Positions 23,701 through 35,212 of a stretch of 64,000 bases of DNA are shown piece by piece; the stretch's first letter is position 1; every line of letters begins with the position of its first letter. A program made the position numbers and the translations under genes. The notes under the pieces were generated by a model. It saw only the letters and a program-made list of their open reading frames with translations. It made no database searches and was not told the origin of the DNA. Origin of the DNA: Rhinopomastus cyanomelas (Eukaryota > Chordata > Aves > Bucerotiformes > Rhinopomastidae); contig VXBP01004612.1 of the NCBI GenBank assembly GCA_013400115.1, forward strand, positions 124,001-188,000. The letters run 5' to 3'.

Positions 23701-26700
23701 GTTCTGGTCTCTAGACTGTTCATTTCTGTCAGGGCCAGGCCTGTACATCCTTCTTGGGGCCAGCTTGGGGTGAATTAGTTCAAAATCATTTCGATTTGGC
23801 CACAGCTCATGTATTCACACTTCCATGAGCTGGGCTTTGATTTCAGTGGAAGCCCGGTGATTAGATCTGACAGAACAACTCTTTAAAAAATAAATCAATA
23901 CAACAGTTCTACATTATGAGATGATCAGTGAGGGTGCAGGAGTTCCATGAATCCATAGCAGTACGCTGTCCCTTTCCTACCTACCATTGCCTTAGAAATG
24001 GAGAGCAAAGCTCTACAGTTATACCATTTGCTGTCTGCAGGTTCAAACACTGTGTTACTAATAAATGCTCAATCAGTAAAGCAAGTGTTCAGGCTGTTAT
24101 CATTCATGATATCAGATTTGTTTGTAAACATTAGTAGGTAAGCACCTCTTCACTTCTCCTCCACAACTCCCTGGCCATTTCAGTTCAGCTGTGGAGCAAC
24201 AGCAATGCACCACATCCACAGCTCTTCACCTGGCATTGGATTTTCATCATCTTCCTTCTGGAAGCACAGCTCCCTGTGGAGCAGAACACAGCACATCTCC
24301 CTGGAGAGAAGCAGCCATTTACTCTCTTTCGAGTGCACCTGCCTTGTTATGTGAGTTTGGATCATAGTGCAGCCCTGCAGTGCATTTCCTAGTCCTTCTT
24401 AATAATTACATTATGGAGGAGTCCCTGAGCACATGAATTTGATTCCTTTTGCATGAAACTAAACTGGAAGGTGCAGTCCATGTCCAATAGATGTGCAGCT
24501 CATAGGGCAAATCTAGCCTGGCTGAGGGAAGACATCCTCAAATGTGCACTGCAAGGATGGAAGGTCCTCAGAGCCAGCCGCTTTACACATGTACTCTTGC
24601 TGGCTGAGTCTTGCTGATGTGAACACACTCTTTGTGGTGACCTGCCTTCACATCAGCAGGTTTCTCTCTGTTCAGCTACAGATGTGGTTTGGAGAAACTG
24701 TGGGCATTTCCATGTGCTCTGAGAAGTGAACAGGTTCTTCGTGCTCAGTCTGTTCAGAGCACCTCTCCCCGCAACCAAGGAATACTCTGATAACCTGAAG
24801 GGGTAGAAGAGTGGCTGGCTGATCAGCCAGTCTTCCTCCTCCATGTACAATACTGTTTTGAAATGTTGGAATGTTTTGGTGTTTTAGCCAGTTTTTCAGA
24901 TTGGATGAAACAAATCACATATGGAAAATTCCAGGGCCTGGAATTCGCTAATTTGGCCTTTTCTGGTTTTTATAAAGCCAGCAAAAGGGATCCTAGCATT
25001 TTGACTCATGGCCAACCCTGATGCCAAGCGGTAAATCATGGAGAAACCACAGTTGCTTAACTGCTACACAGTTCCTTAACTGTTTCCATTTTATAATGGA
25101 AAAATACTTGTTATCTTAAAGAAAGGTCTCGCCACATCTTGCCTTACAATGCAGAGTTTAAAATAATACAACAGAGCTTGCTGATTCACTTCAAAAGAAA
25201 ATGCTGCTGTGCTGAAAGCATAATTGGAACATTACTGCTCAGAATAAATAGTGCACTAAAGTTAGCAGCAAAGGAAAGGTGGTGGGAGGATGCTGCAACC
25301 CAAGTTACATTTCTTTGCTATTTAGAATGGCCTTTGTCACAGCATCACTTTAAATACATGATAAATGAAGCAGACTAAGCACAGGATTTTGTAGAAGAAT
25401 TTGACAAGGTATTGACAATTAAACATCAAACCAGGCCAGAAAGCCCAGATCTGGAAACTGCTGGATGCTCAGCTCTCTGAAGCATTAGAGTCCACAAGGT
25501 GTTTGGAAGCCTTGGTGAAATGCTGCCAACCATACTCTTAGTCTTCCCTAAAGTTCCAGATGCCATTCTGAAATTTCCTTGTACCTACTCTGCTAAGATC
25601 ACTGTTTCTGAAGTCGTTTATGCATTACTATGCAGTGCATGCCATTGTTGTGTGTGCAAAGAGTAGTTAGTAGATCCTAGATCCAGCCAGGATATTGATG
25701 AGGGCAGCAGAGTCTCCCCAAATGTAGCAGCTTTTTTCCTAGACGAGACTGGCCTCATGTGTCTTAGAGTCAACAAATTTATAAATATCTCTTGAAGCCT
25801 AACACATAACCAGTACTTATTTTTATATCTTCATATTACATTTCCTCTTAATTGTATATTAAATTTCCTTGTCTAATTACATTTTTTTAAATATTAAAAA
25901 GATTATCTATTCCCTAGCAAAGCTGTTGCAGTATCTCATTAGTCAGATAGCTCAAACTGATAACAAGACCTTTGAAATAGCAACATCATCCTTTTGTAGT
26001 TCTGGATTATTTTATTTCTCTGCCCTTGTGGGAAAATGCCTTTTCAACATTAGAAATTTATGTTCATTCGTCTAGCCATAAAAATAAGAATTTTTGGAAC
26101 CAAAAATATAAGTATTAGTTTATTAAAAATTTATCTCACTTGTAATCCTTTCTTGTGAAGACATCTCACACATTATTCCTCCCAGATAGCACAAGTCAAC
26201 AGAGTATTTTTTCTATTTCTCTCACAATAGTCTTTAGAACAATGGAAGTGAATCAGCTGTATTGTTTCCTTCTTAGATGTCCAAGTGCATATAAGAGAAT
26301 TAGATGAGATTGGTAGCTGTGCAGCATAGGTACTTGAAAGCTGCTCTTCAACTCAGCACCTAAATTCAAGGGAGAGATATTTTTTTTTTAAAGTGGGTAG
26401 TTGTATCATCTTTTTGGAAAACAAAGCTACGTCCACGTAAGTGTTGGCTGGGGGAAAATTCTGAAAATAAATCTTAAGATAATGTAGGAAAAACCTGCCA
26501 CCAACACAGTGATGTTTTGGAAGAGTGTTTATTGCCTACAGGACTCCGTCAGCAAATAATGAACATGTACAACAGCAGTTTTCTAATAAAATCCATTCTC
26601 ATATGCCCTTGTGCTGTTCATCATCAGTACAACTATACTGTTATTCACAGTTCAGTGTGTTTCATTTCAGTTGTAAACCACAATAAATCAGGGATGTGAC

Positions 26701-27936
26701 AAATCCATTTCTCTCCTGATTTGTCAGAACTGGTGGCTCTGGTACGCACCAGCTGCAGTGCTCCTTACTTTGCTAGCCTTGCCATGGCCAGCGTCTCAGC
26801 TGAGTGAGATGTCTGTTGAGCTGCCCAGAGGAGCTTTGAGACTCTTCCCAACTCCAAAAATGAAGGTCTGCATGGCAGATGACATTTCCTTTTCCTTCCT
26901 GGTCCACCACCTGCCTTGCAGACAGGGTTTTTTAGAAAGGCAGTGGAGGATGTGGCTTTGACAGCTCTGGGTACTGCAGCTTCACAGAAGGCAAACAGAA
27001 GTTGGATTTGAATCCTGCATAGCAGTGCACAGTGAAAGGAGAAGGACACCAAATTCACCTCCAAGACATACTTGCTGATTTGTCAGTTTTGGTTGTCTTG
27101 GTAGCAAGCCTGTCCTCTTCGCATTCGCGAGTGGGTGAGCAGCACAACCTCAACATATGGGTCTTGTCCTGGAAAAGGAAGTGGAGACCCGAATAAGAAA
27201 ACAACCTGGTAGGTGGGAGCCTCATGTTTGATGAGGCTAAGGCGAGAGTTCATCTGCACTCCAGAGAGCAAATTCAAAGCACTTTGTTTCTTAGTGTGAG
27301 AATAGCTTAAACATTCTCTCCTTGGCTACACTGACCGTATTTGGCTCTGAGCTCTTCCCAGCAGCAGTTTTGCCGGAGGTGCTGTGATATTGTACAACAT
27401 AAGGAGACTTTAACAGCCCTTCCACCATTTGTTCCCAGGGACAGGTTCTTGCTGAAAGTGGGTATAATGTGAAAAGCTCGTACGTGCAGGAAGCTATTTC
27501 AAGCAGTAGTGTCCTTACCCAGGGTGGTGCAAGCCAGGTGCATGTTTGGCAGTAGTGGAACAAAAACATCTAATCTCTTTATCTGGAAAACACACTTTCT
27601 CGCAAAATAAAATGTGCTTCAAGATAATATATGTAAGTCACAGAGACACTGCACATTTCAAACACCTCAAGTGGCAGAGATAAAAATAGAATTAAAGAAC
27701 TGTGATATATTCTCTTGCTCAATTTGAAACACTATGCCAAATAAACAAACATTTCTTTTTTCAAGAATGGAGCCTTAAAAGTGGATTACATGCTACCTTC
27801 ATTACTAAATTTTCACTTAAACATTCTTTTAAAAATGAGCTATCTCAGTGATGCTGGTTGCTAATCAATAAGAGATTAAAAACTGCTCCATAAAATTCAA
27901 CTCAAGTAATAAAAGCAAATTATTTCTCATTTCCCC
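23701..27936. other. Intergenic sequence
   Basis: No recognised gene or repeat. Several minus-strand frames of 60-100 codons lie at 26,765-27,569, downstream of the exon candidate at 27,937-28,296. None shows a domain, and the splice sites needed to join them are not evident. Confidence 0.4.
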
Positions 27937-28296
27937 TCAGCCTTCATGTGAAAGTTCATTGTGTGCAGATTGAAATTCATAACACGGTTCAGAACCAGCT
28001 CTCTTTCCTTCAGTGGCAATCCTATTGTCAAGCTCCACACGACATTCAGAATCATGTTGTGCTATTCCAGAAGGAATATAAATATCCAGAGCTGCGTCAA
28101 CAATAAGTCCACTACAGATGATGCTACTAGGCATAGAAAGTGCTTTGGTAAAATATGTCTTTTTAGAGCAATTTGCAGTTTTTGTGGCTCTGATGCAATT
28201 CCATTTCTTCCTTTGTAAAGCAAGAAGTGTGGCAAGTTCAGGGTATTGTGAAATAAAACTCCTTTCATCATCTGCAGCATCAATAGCATGTGTGAC
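27937..28296 (-). CDS. Candidate terminal coding exon of an unidentified gene
   Basis: On the minus strand a frame is open from an acceptor-like site to a TGA at 27,937-27,939. The best acceptor is CCCTTTGTTCTTCATCAG just before 28,296, with a good pyrimidine tract; a weaker one lies at 28,327. From 28,296 the frame gives 119 residues. It begins VTHAIDAADDERSFISQYPE, includes a Lys/Arg-rich stretch (ALQRKKWNC) and ends SAHNELSHEG. Codons favour G or A in the first position, and the composition is mixed, as in a soluble protein. I recognise no family, no upstream exon was found, and no clear polyadenylation signal follows. Stop-free runs of this length occur a few times by chance in 64 kb, so this stays a candidate. 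It could also be an exon of a decayed gene. Confidence 0.3.
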   Translation of the reverse strand, partial: VTHAIDAADDERSFISQYPELATLLALQRKKWNCIRATKTANCSKKTYFTKALSMPSSIICSGLIVDAALDIYIPSGIAQHDSECRVELDNRIATEGKRAGSEPCYEFQSAHNELSHEG

Positions 28297-28806
28297 CTGA
28301 TGAAGAACAAAGGGATTAATGATATTCTGAAAGTTAACTATTACTCATATTGTTATCCACCACATCATGTCTTTTGGGGAGAGAGGAAATAATCAAATAT
28401 AAAAAACATTTCATTGCCTCTCTTCAGGCTGCACAATTGTCATATAATTTCTCTTTATGTAAGATGTAGTGCATCTCTCTTAATAGTTTTAGCCAGTGCT
28501 TTCATATTGATTGATATATTTCAGCCAATTTAGCTTGCTCCCTACTTACAAGCAATTAGTGCCACTTCCTGACAAAAAACGCATACCCTGGGGCAGGGAG
28601 AAGGACTTATTTGAACCTTACAAGCTTAGAAGCTTCTTGTGATACAGACAGAAGTTCCACATTTAACAGCCATGTGTAATTGATACTGTACTTCAATACC
28701 TACTGAATTGACACCCTAATGCTGCCTGTATTTTCTACAAAAGAACCCCAGCCATTCAATACAGACCAATACTGCTTCAAGAACGCAAGCAAATTCTCTA
28801 CGTTGA

Positions 28807-28917
28807 ATCACAGAATCATAGAATCATTAGGGATTGGAAGGGACCTCAAAAGATCTTCTAGTCCAATCCCCCTGCCACAGTGGGATCACCTAGACCAAGT
28901 CACACAGGAACATGTGT
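28807..28917 (-). mobile_element. Very short CR1 LINE 3' end, minus strand
   Basis: The sequence reads CACAGAATCATAGAATCATT, then GGGATTGGAAGGGACCTC, AGTCCAATCCCCCTGCCACA and a CACACAGGAACATG end. Only about 110 bp of the 3' terminus was inserted, and it carries the same AATGATT-type tail as the copies at 18.1 kb, 33.8 kb and 57.5 kb. Confidence 0.9.
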
Positions 28918-30313
28918 TTACATTAGCCATGTACCTCTGAGAAGGAAGAGGCATCCCGTATGTTCCAGGCAAGTGTTTCAGAAACTGGATTATGTGAGGA
29001 GATGACATGAACTCCAGATATTTAGGCAGCTTGGCGATGAGGTTTCATCCCTGTGACTGTGTCTACCTGTGCCAAAGTCCAGTGGCAGAGCTGCTGGAGA
29101 AGGGCAGCCTTGCAGCCCACTGATGGCAGGGAAGCCTGGACAGCATGTCCTAGTCACTGTGACCCAGCAGAACTGTCATGGGAGTGTCCCATGGAAGGAC
29201 TTTAGTCTTTGAACAGAATTTCTAATTTGTCAGAGGCAGGGTGGTCTTTGAGGAAATGAATGCTCATTGCTATATACCCACCTAGGCGAAGAGGCATAAC
29301 ATTTCTTGAGGGGAAGCCTGTGCAGGAGGTTCTACTGCGTACACACAAACTCTGTGACATAAGTCAAGAGATCTGTTCTATCCAGATTTAACAGATATAT
29401 ATAAAAACCCAAAAAGTTATCCAAAAAGTTATATTTACCTCCTATGTTTTTGGGTAGAACTTTCATTACTGATAGTAAGGAACTACTTTATAACTCACTC
29501 TGTCAAAAAGTTACATCTTAATTCAGAGCTTTATTGCAGTTGTATAACTGACTGGTGGGAAATGCTTGGTACAGCTACCTTCTTTTAAAAAGTGTTACCT
29601 TGAAGCCATTGTGAAATCTTCCTAATTCACTAGAAAACTTCTACTGTGCATCAACCAAAGGTGCCATATTTCCTCATCAAGGTGTATCAGCTGTCACTTG
29701 CGAGTTGGTATGAGACGTCATGTTCTTATCTTCATGCTTGTCCTTATCTTCCAAACCTGCAGCAGACAGACAGAAAGCCATGAATCAAGATACCTGATAC
29801 TCTGGTCAGTTTACATCCCTAACAGTCTCATATTTACAGGCACAAATGTAATTATATTAGAGAAGTTCCTATGGAAATTTATTCATTTGTCTTTATTACC
29901 CACAAAAGGGGATTTCAGAATGTTCTGGAAATCCAATAAACTTCCCATTTATAAGTCACGGCTTGCAAATACTTAGAGAGGTGCACCACCAGAAAAATCA
30001 TATTACTATGGTAATGGACACACACTGGGCTTCCATGAGATTTGGCAGGTCTTTCTGAGTTTTTGGGGAGAAACAAGATAAAAGTAAATCATCATACAAG
30101 AGTGTCATTAGTCTAAACCCTAATCGCTCGTTAACCTCTGCATGCATTAGGTTAGAGGTGGCACCTAACCTCATTCATATTTTATATGCCACAATCACTA
30201 TGCATGTTAAAAACATGTTTCTTGAAAATGATTTTTTTTGAGTATATAGTACATATTAATGTAATGAGAATGGAATTGCTTTTGTGCTTGGAGGTGTTAC
30301 TGATAATGTGTGT
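28918..30313. other. Intergenic sequence
   Basis: No recognised gene. A short direct repeat of CCAAAAAGTTAT lies near 29,409-29,431. A plus-strand frame at 29,698-29,976 is hydrophobic at its start but has no supporting context. Confidence 0.4.
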
Positions 30314-30782
30314 CAGAATCACAGAACATTAGAGATTGGAAGGGACCTCAGAAGATCATCTAGTCCAATCCCCCTGCCACAGCAGGATCACCTAAATCAA
30401 ATTGTACAGAAACATATCCAAGCAGGTTTTAAACATCTCCAGAGGTTTTAACATCTCCACAAGCCCCCTGGGCAGCCCATTCCAGTGCTCCGTCACCCTT
30501 ACCATGAAGAAGTTCCTTCTGATATTTATATGGAACCTCCTATGTTCCAGCTTAGATCCATTGCCCTATCATTAGATGACACTGAGAAGAGTCTGGCTCC
30601 ATCCTTCTGACACTCACACTTCATATATTTATAGACATTAATGAGGTCACCCCTCAGTCTCCTTTTCTCCAAGCTCAAGAGATCCACCTCCCTCAGCCTT
30701 TCCTCATAAAGGAGATGGTTCCACTCCCTTCATCATCTTTGTGGCTCTATGCTGGACTCTCTCCAGCAGTTCTGTCAGGAAC
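30314..30782 (-). mobile_element. CR1 LINE 3' half, minus strand
   Basis: It reads AGAATCACAGAACATTAGAG, GGATCACCTAAATC, CAGCCCATTCCAGTGCTCC, ATGAAGAAGTTCCTTCTGAT, AATGAGGTCACCCCTCAGTC and CTCTCCAGCAGTTCTGTCAG, a continuous CR1 3' region in reverse complement. A small duplication of AACATCTCCAGAGGTTTT / AACATCTCCACAAG occurs at about 30,434-30,462. It is 5' truncated. Confidence 0.92.
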
Positions 30783-32189
30783 TATGTTGTCTGTCTCTTT
30801 TGTGTAAACATGAAAATATGAAAATTAAGTTTGGACAGTTTGGTGATGACGCAAGCGTGAAAAATGCCACTCTTGATAAAGACACGTATGGCTGTGCTTG
30901 AGAAGGTTGACTGGATGATGAGAGAAATCAGAGTGGAAGTGGTTAACAAACTTGGAAGAGTTATGCAAAACTAGAATATGAGAACAGCAGAAGGACAGGG
31001 AAAATTAGTCTGGGAAATGCAATGCAATACAGAAATAAAGAAGAGCTTACACAGTTCTGAATTCCATGCTGTCACAGCACAGGGCAGCGATGGTCCCTTT
31101 CTGTATGTATTTAGTGGGCTGCCAAGCTGTATGCTGCATCTACTCATGTGCTTCTGCAGCAGAAATTAAAACAAAATACAGTTGAAATTACAGAGCCCCT
31201 TAATAAAAATGTTTGGGAGTATTTTGCTGTATGATAGACTACTAAAACCAGTCATCAGGGACAATTAAGTGTAGCATAAACCATGTCAATTTTTAATTGG
31301 CTTTTAAATTTTGATTAAGAATTATAGATAACAAGGTGAAGGGTATTCTCAAAGAAAGGGGCATAATTGGCAAAAGTCCTACTGCTCATTAACGAAAGAT
31401 TGCACTTAAAGCAAACAGATTTAGAATACAGAGAGCTGTCAGGGCAATGCAGCTCAAATTTGGTGAAATATACTCTGTTTTTGCTAAAAGCAGGGTTGAA
31501 AAATTGACTTTATTTAATGGATACAGTGGAAGGACTGCAGAACTGAATAAGATGTGATCTTCCTGGTACAAGTAGTCACACATAGGCTACTATGCTGTGA
31601 ATTAGCTGCAGTCTGAGTTTGATTTGGTGAGGTCCACGCTAAAAAAGAATTGAAATAGTCTGATCAGTAAGTGACTGCTGCTGCAGTAAGTGATCAGCAT
31701 CTGGAAATCACTTTTACTAATCACAGTTAAAATCTGACAGTGTTTGAGTAGAGGACAATGTCAACAAATAAGAAGAAACTAAGAAAAGGGTAACAAACTT
31801 ATTAATGTGCTGAAGTATTGATTAATGAGGAAAGATGCAAAGACCTAAATATGTGAGGATACTAAATATCAGTTTCTATTTTATTCTAGAAACCAAGAAA
31901 GGAGAAAATTTGTTGGGTATGGATGAGTGAGCATGAGCAAGACGGGCAGACATGTTTGTGCCTGAGAATGTTTTGCAGCTTATACTAACTGTACTGCCAC
32001 CACTCCAAATGAAAGTCACTAGAAGATATTAGTGTGGGGTGGAACCAAAACATGCTGGAGAAACATGTATTTGAAACTGGGTTTTGAAAGGTAAGGGTTT
32101 TGTTTTGCAATGGTGACAGAATCCTTCGTGTCCTATGGTTGTCACTGGAAAAAAGAAATTTCTTGGTGCACTCTTTTCCCAAGAGTCTT
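30783..32189. other. Intergenic sequence
   Basis: AT-rich with no recognised gene or repeat; frames are short and domainless. Confidence 0.4.
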
Positions 32190-33827
32190 CTTCAGGCAGC
32201 TGACAGCAGCCTCACAGCTACAGGCCCTGGTTCTCAAGGGGGATTTTAACTACCCTGGTATTTGCTGGAAGTCCTACTCAGCCAGCCAGCCACAGTCCAG
32301 GAGGTTCCTCCAGTGCATTGGTGACAATTTCCTGATGCAAATGGTGGAGGAGCCCACTAGGAGAGGAGCACTGCTGGATCTTGTACTCACTAACAAGGAT
32401 GGTCTGGCTGTAGCAGTGAAGGTTGAGGGCAGCCTTGGGTACAGTGACCATGAGATGGTGGAGTTCAGGATCTCATGTGGTAGGAACAGAAAATCTAGAA
32501 GAATCACAACCCTGGACTTCAGGAGGGCCAACTTTGGCCTTTTCAAGCAATTGCTAGGGGAAATGCAGGGGACAGGGTACTGGCAGGTAAAGGGGCCCAA
32601 GAGAGCTGGTTAACATTCAAAGATCACTTTTTTGAAGCACAACACAAGAACATTCCAACAGGAAAGAAGTCAAGGAAGGGAGCCAGAAGACCTGCATGGT
32701 TAAACAGGGAGCTGCTGGGCAAACTGAAAAGGAAGAAGAAAGTCTATAGGTCATGAAAGGAGGAGATGGCCACTTGAGATGATTATAAGGCTCTGGTGAG
32801 AGAATGTAGGGATGCAACTAGGAAAGCCAATGCCTCCTTGGAATTAAACCTTGCAAGAGACAGTCTCACATAGCATCCTCGCAGACAAACTGAGGCAGTG
32901 TGGACTGGATGATTGGGTAGTGAGGTTGATCGTAAACTGGCTGCAGGGTAGATGCCAAAGCGTGTTGGTAAATGGGACAGAGTCTAGTTGGAGGCCTGTA
33001 TCTAGTGGAGACCCCCAAGAGTCGGTGCTGGGACCAGTCCTATTCAATCTATTCATTTATGACTTGGATGAGGGATTAGGGTGCAATGTCTCCGATTTTG
33101 CTGATGACACAAAGCTTGCTGGTGTTGTCAACACCCCAGTAATCTGTGCTGCCATTCGGTCGGACCTGGACAGGCTTGAGAGCTGGGCAGAGGTCCTGAT
33201 GGACAGCAGGATGATCATGAGCCAGCAGTGTGCTCTTGTGGCCAAGAGGGCCAACAGCATCCTGGGACTGATCAGAATGGGGGTGGTTAGCAGATCAAGA
33301 GAGGTTCTTCTCCCCCTTTACTCTGCACTAGTATACATCTGGAGTATTGTGTCCAGTTGTGGGCTCCTCAGTTCAAGAGGGATGTGGAGCTGCTGGAGGG
33401 TGTCCACTGTAGAGCAATGAAGATGATGAAAGAAGAGTAACACCTCCCTTATGAGGAGAGGCTGAGGGAGCTGGGTTTCTTCAGCTTGGAAAAGAGGAGA
33501 CTAAGGGGTGACCTCATTAATGTCTATAAATATGTGAGGGGTGGGTGTCAGGAGGATGGAGCTGGGCTCTTCTCAATGCAATGGGTGTAAGCTGGAACAT
33601 AGGAGCTTACATGTAAATATCAGAAGAAACTTCTTCACAGTGAGGGTGACGGAGCACTGGAACAGGCTGCCCAGGGGGGTTGTGGAGTCTTCTTCACTGG
33701 AGATGTTCAAAACACTTTTGGATATGTTCCTGTGTGGCTTGGTGTAGGTGATCCTGCTGTTTCAGGGGGATTGGACTAGATGATCTTTCGAGGTCCCTTC
33801 CAATCCCTAATGATTCTGTGATTCTAA
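32190..33827 (+). mobile_element. CR1 LINE, longest copy, with internal deletions
   Basis: The plus strand holds recognisable ORF2 segments. The endonuclease C-terminal part comes first, with a GDFNYPGICW motif (about 32,240) and SDHEMVEF (about 32,443). The linker follows (ARRPAWLNREL near 32,680) and then the reverse transcriptase from a VSHSIL motif (32,863), with LGPVLFN (33,028) and the catalytic FADD box (33,097-33,108). The 3' end has the AATGATTCTGTGATTCT tail. Against the usual CR1 order, the segment between linker and VSHSIL (the N-terminal reverse transcriptase) is missing, and so is a shorter stretch after RLESWAE (about 33,189). The linker frame is broken near 32,610, where TAA ends the first frame, and contains further stops. 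It cannot encode a working protein. Confidence 0.92.
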
Positions 33828-34429
33828 AAGAAACAATTCCTGTACCATGGTGACTGGAAAAGTGAAAAACAAAAATTAAGGGAAAAAAAGTAAGTACGTA
33901 AACATGAAAAACTAGAAGTTAAAAGAATAAAAGGAAAATAGAGAAAAGAACTACAGAAGTGAAGCGTTAGATGTAAACGTGGCACAGCAAAATAATGGAA
34001 AGAGACCTTAGCTTCCCAAGCCCAGCCTGGACAGGTTGCTGCCTCAAAACTCTGTGAGGTATTAGGGCAACTTTAAGCACTGGAAAAGGGCAGCAGGGTG
34101 CTGGGAGGGTCAGTATAATGGCCACTGTCCATGTTGCTTCCCCAAATTGAAGATCAAGTAATACTGGTGGAGAGAGACAAGCAGTTACCAGCCTCCTCTT
34201 TTCCATCTCCTAGGAACAGCAACATCAAGCCTGGCTTTCCTGAGCTCTTTCCGTCCCTCTGTCCTCATTCGTTTGCCAGCAAATTCAGTCTGGCCTAGAC
34301 TGTCTTTTTCCTGGCTTTGACAGAAGTTAAATACTTGAATCACTTGATCAAGCTTCTGGACCAAAAGTTAGACATGTGAAACCTTAACTGACACACAGTC
34401 GGCAGGAAGTCATCTGCGGCTGCTTGGTT
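33828..34429. other. Intergenic sequence
   Basis: An A-rich stretch (33,865-33,955) follows the CR1 tail. No gene was recognised. Confidence 0.4.
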
Positions 34430-34537
34430 TCCACCCCCCAACCCCTAGCAGGGGGTGGGGGGGTAAATACCGGCGGGCCGCATTGGAGACCTTGGGGGAC
34501 CGTATCCGGCCGGCGGGCTGGGGTTTGAGAACCCCTG
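34430..34537 (-). mobile_element. GC-rich end of a hAT-like DNA transposon
   Basis: The segment is sharply GC-rich against AT-rich flanks. It carries two related modules (CGGCGGGCCGCATTGG and CCGGCCGGCGGGCTGG) and ends GGGTTTGAGAACCCCTG at 34,521-34,537. Read on the other strand, that end is CAGGGGTTCTCAAACCC, which resembles the terminal inverted repeat of Charlie-type hAT elements. The opposite terminus and the 8-bp target duplication were not found, so it is either truncated or its left end has diverged. The strand is arbitrary. Confidence 0.45.
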
Positions 34538-34984
34538 CTCTAAATCCTGGGCCATGTGTTTGATTGCTGAAGCACCACAGAGGAAATTCTGTGGTGCTAA
34601 AAGAAAAATCAATCTGTGTCAGTTAAGTACAAAATTTAATAGCAAATGAACTTTGTATGAAACTAGGTGGCATAGCCAGTACCACCTGGTCCTTCCTTGA
34701 CTGTTTTATTTTTGTAGTCATTTTGCATAATGAGAACAAACGGTGGGATTGTTTACTGGAGATCCAGTGTTATCAAAGTTGCAAAGGTTGAAGGTGGCAG
34801 GTTTAGGTAGGTGTCAGCTGAGATTTTAGGAACAGCCAATGAGTAGAAAATCCTGGGGACGGGTAAATGAGATCAACTATTGGATAAACTCAGTGTTTTT
34901 GTCAAAGCAACAAAATGGAATATTTTATATGGAAGAACTTTTTTGTTGAGGCTGATTCTAGTTTTGGTTAGACACCAACATCTT

Positions 34985-35212
34985 TGGTTCAAGACCAGAG
35001 GCAATGAGCACAAACTGAAACAGAGGCAGTTCCCTCAGAATATGATGAAACACTTTTTCACTCTGAGCATGACAAGCACTGGCATAGGTTGCCCACAGAA
35101 CTCGTGGAGTCCAAGTCATGGAGTTTTGAACCTTGTTCTAGGGAACTGGCTCTGGGAGACCCTGCTGAAGCAGTGGGGTTGGACCAGGTGTCCTTCAATT
35201 CATAGTCTTCAT
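34985..35212 (+). mobile_element. Diverged CR1 LINE 3' fragment
   Basis: CR1 3' landmarks appear in order on the plus strand: AGAGGCAATGAGCACAAACTG, AGGCAGTTCCCTCAGAATATG, AACACTTTTTCACTCTGAGC, GGCATAGGTTGCCCACAGA and GGGGTTGGACCAGGTGTCCTTC. The ORF2 C-terminal frame is broken. It is older than the AATGATT-tail copies and belongs to a different subfamily. Confidence 0.8.
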
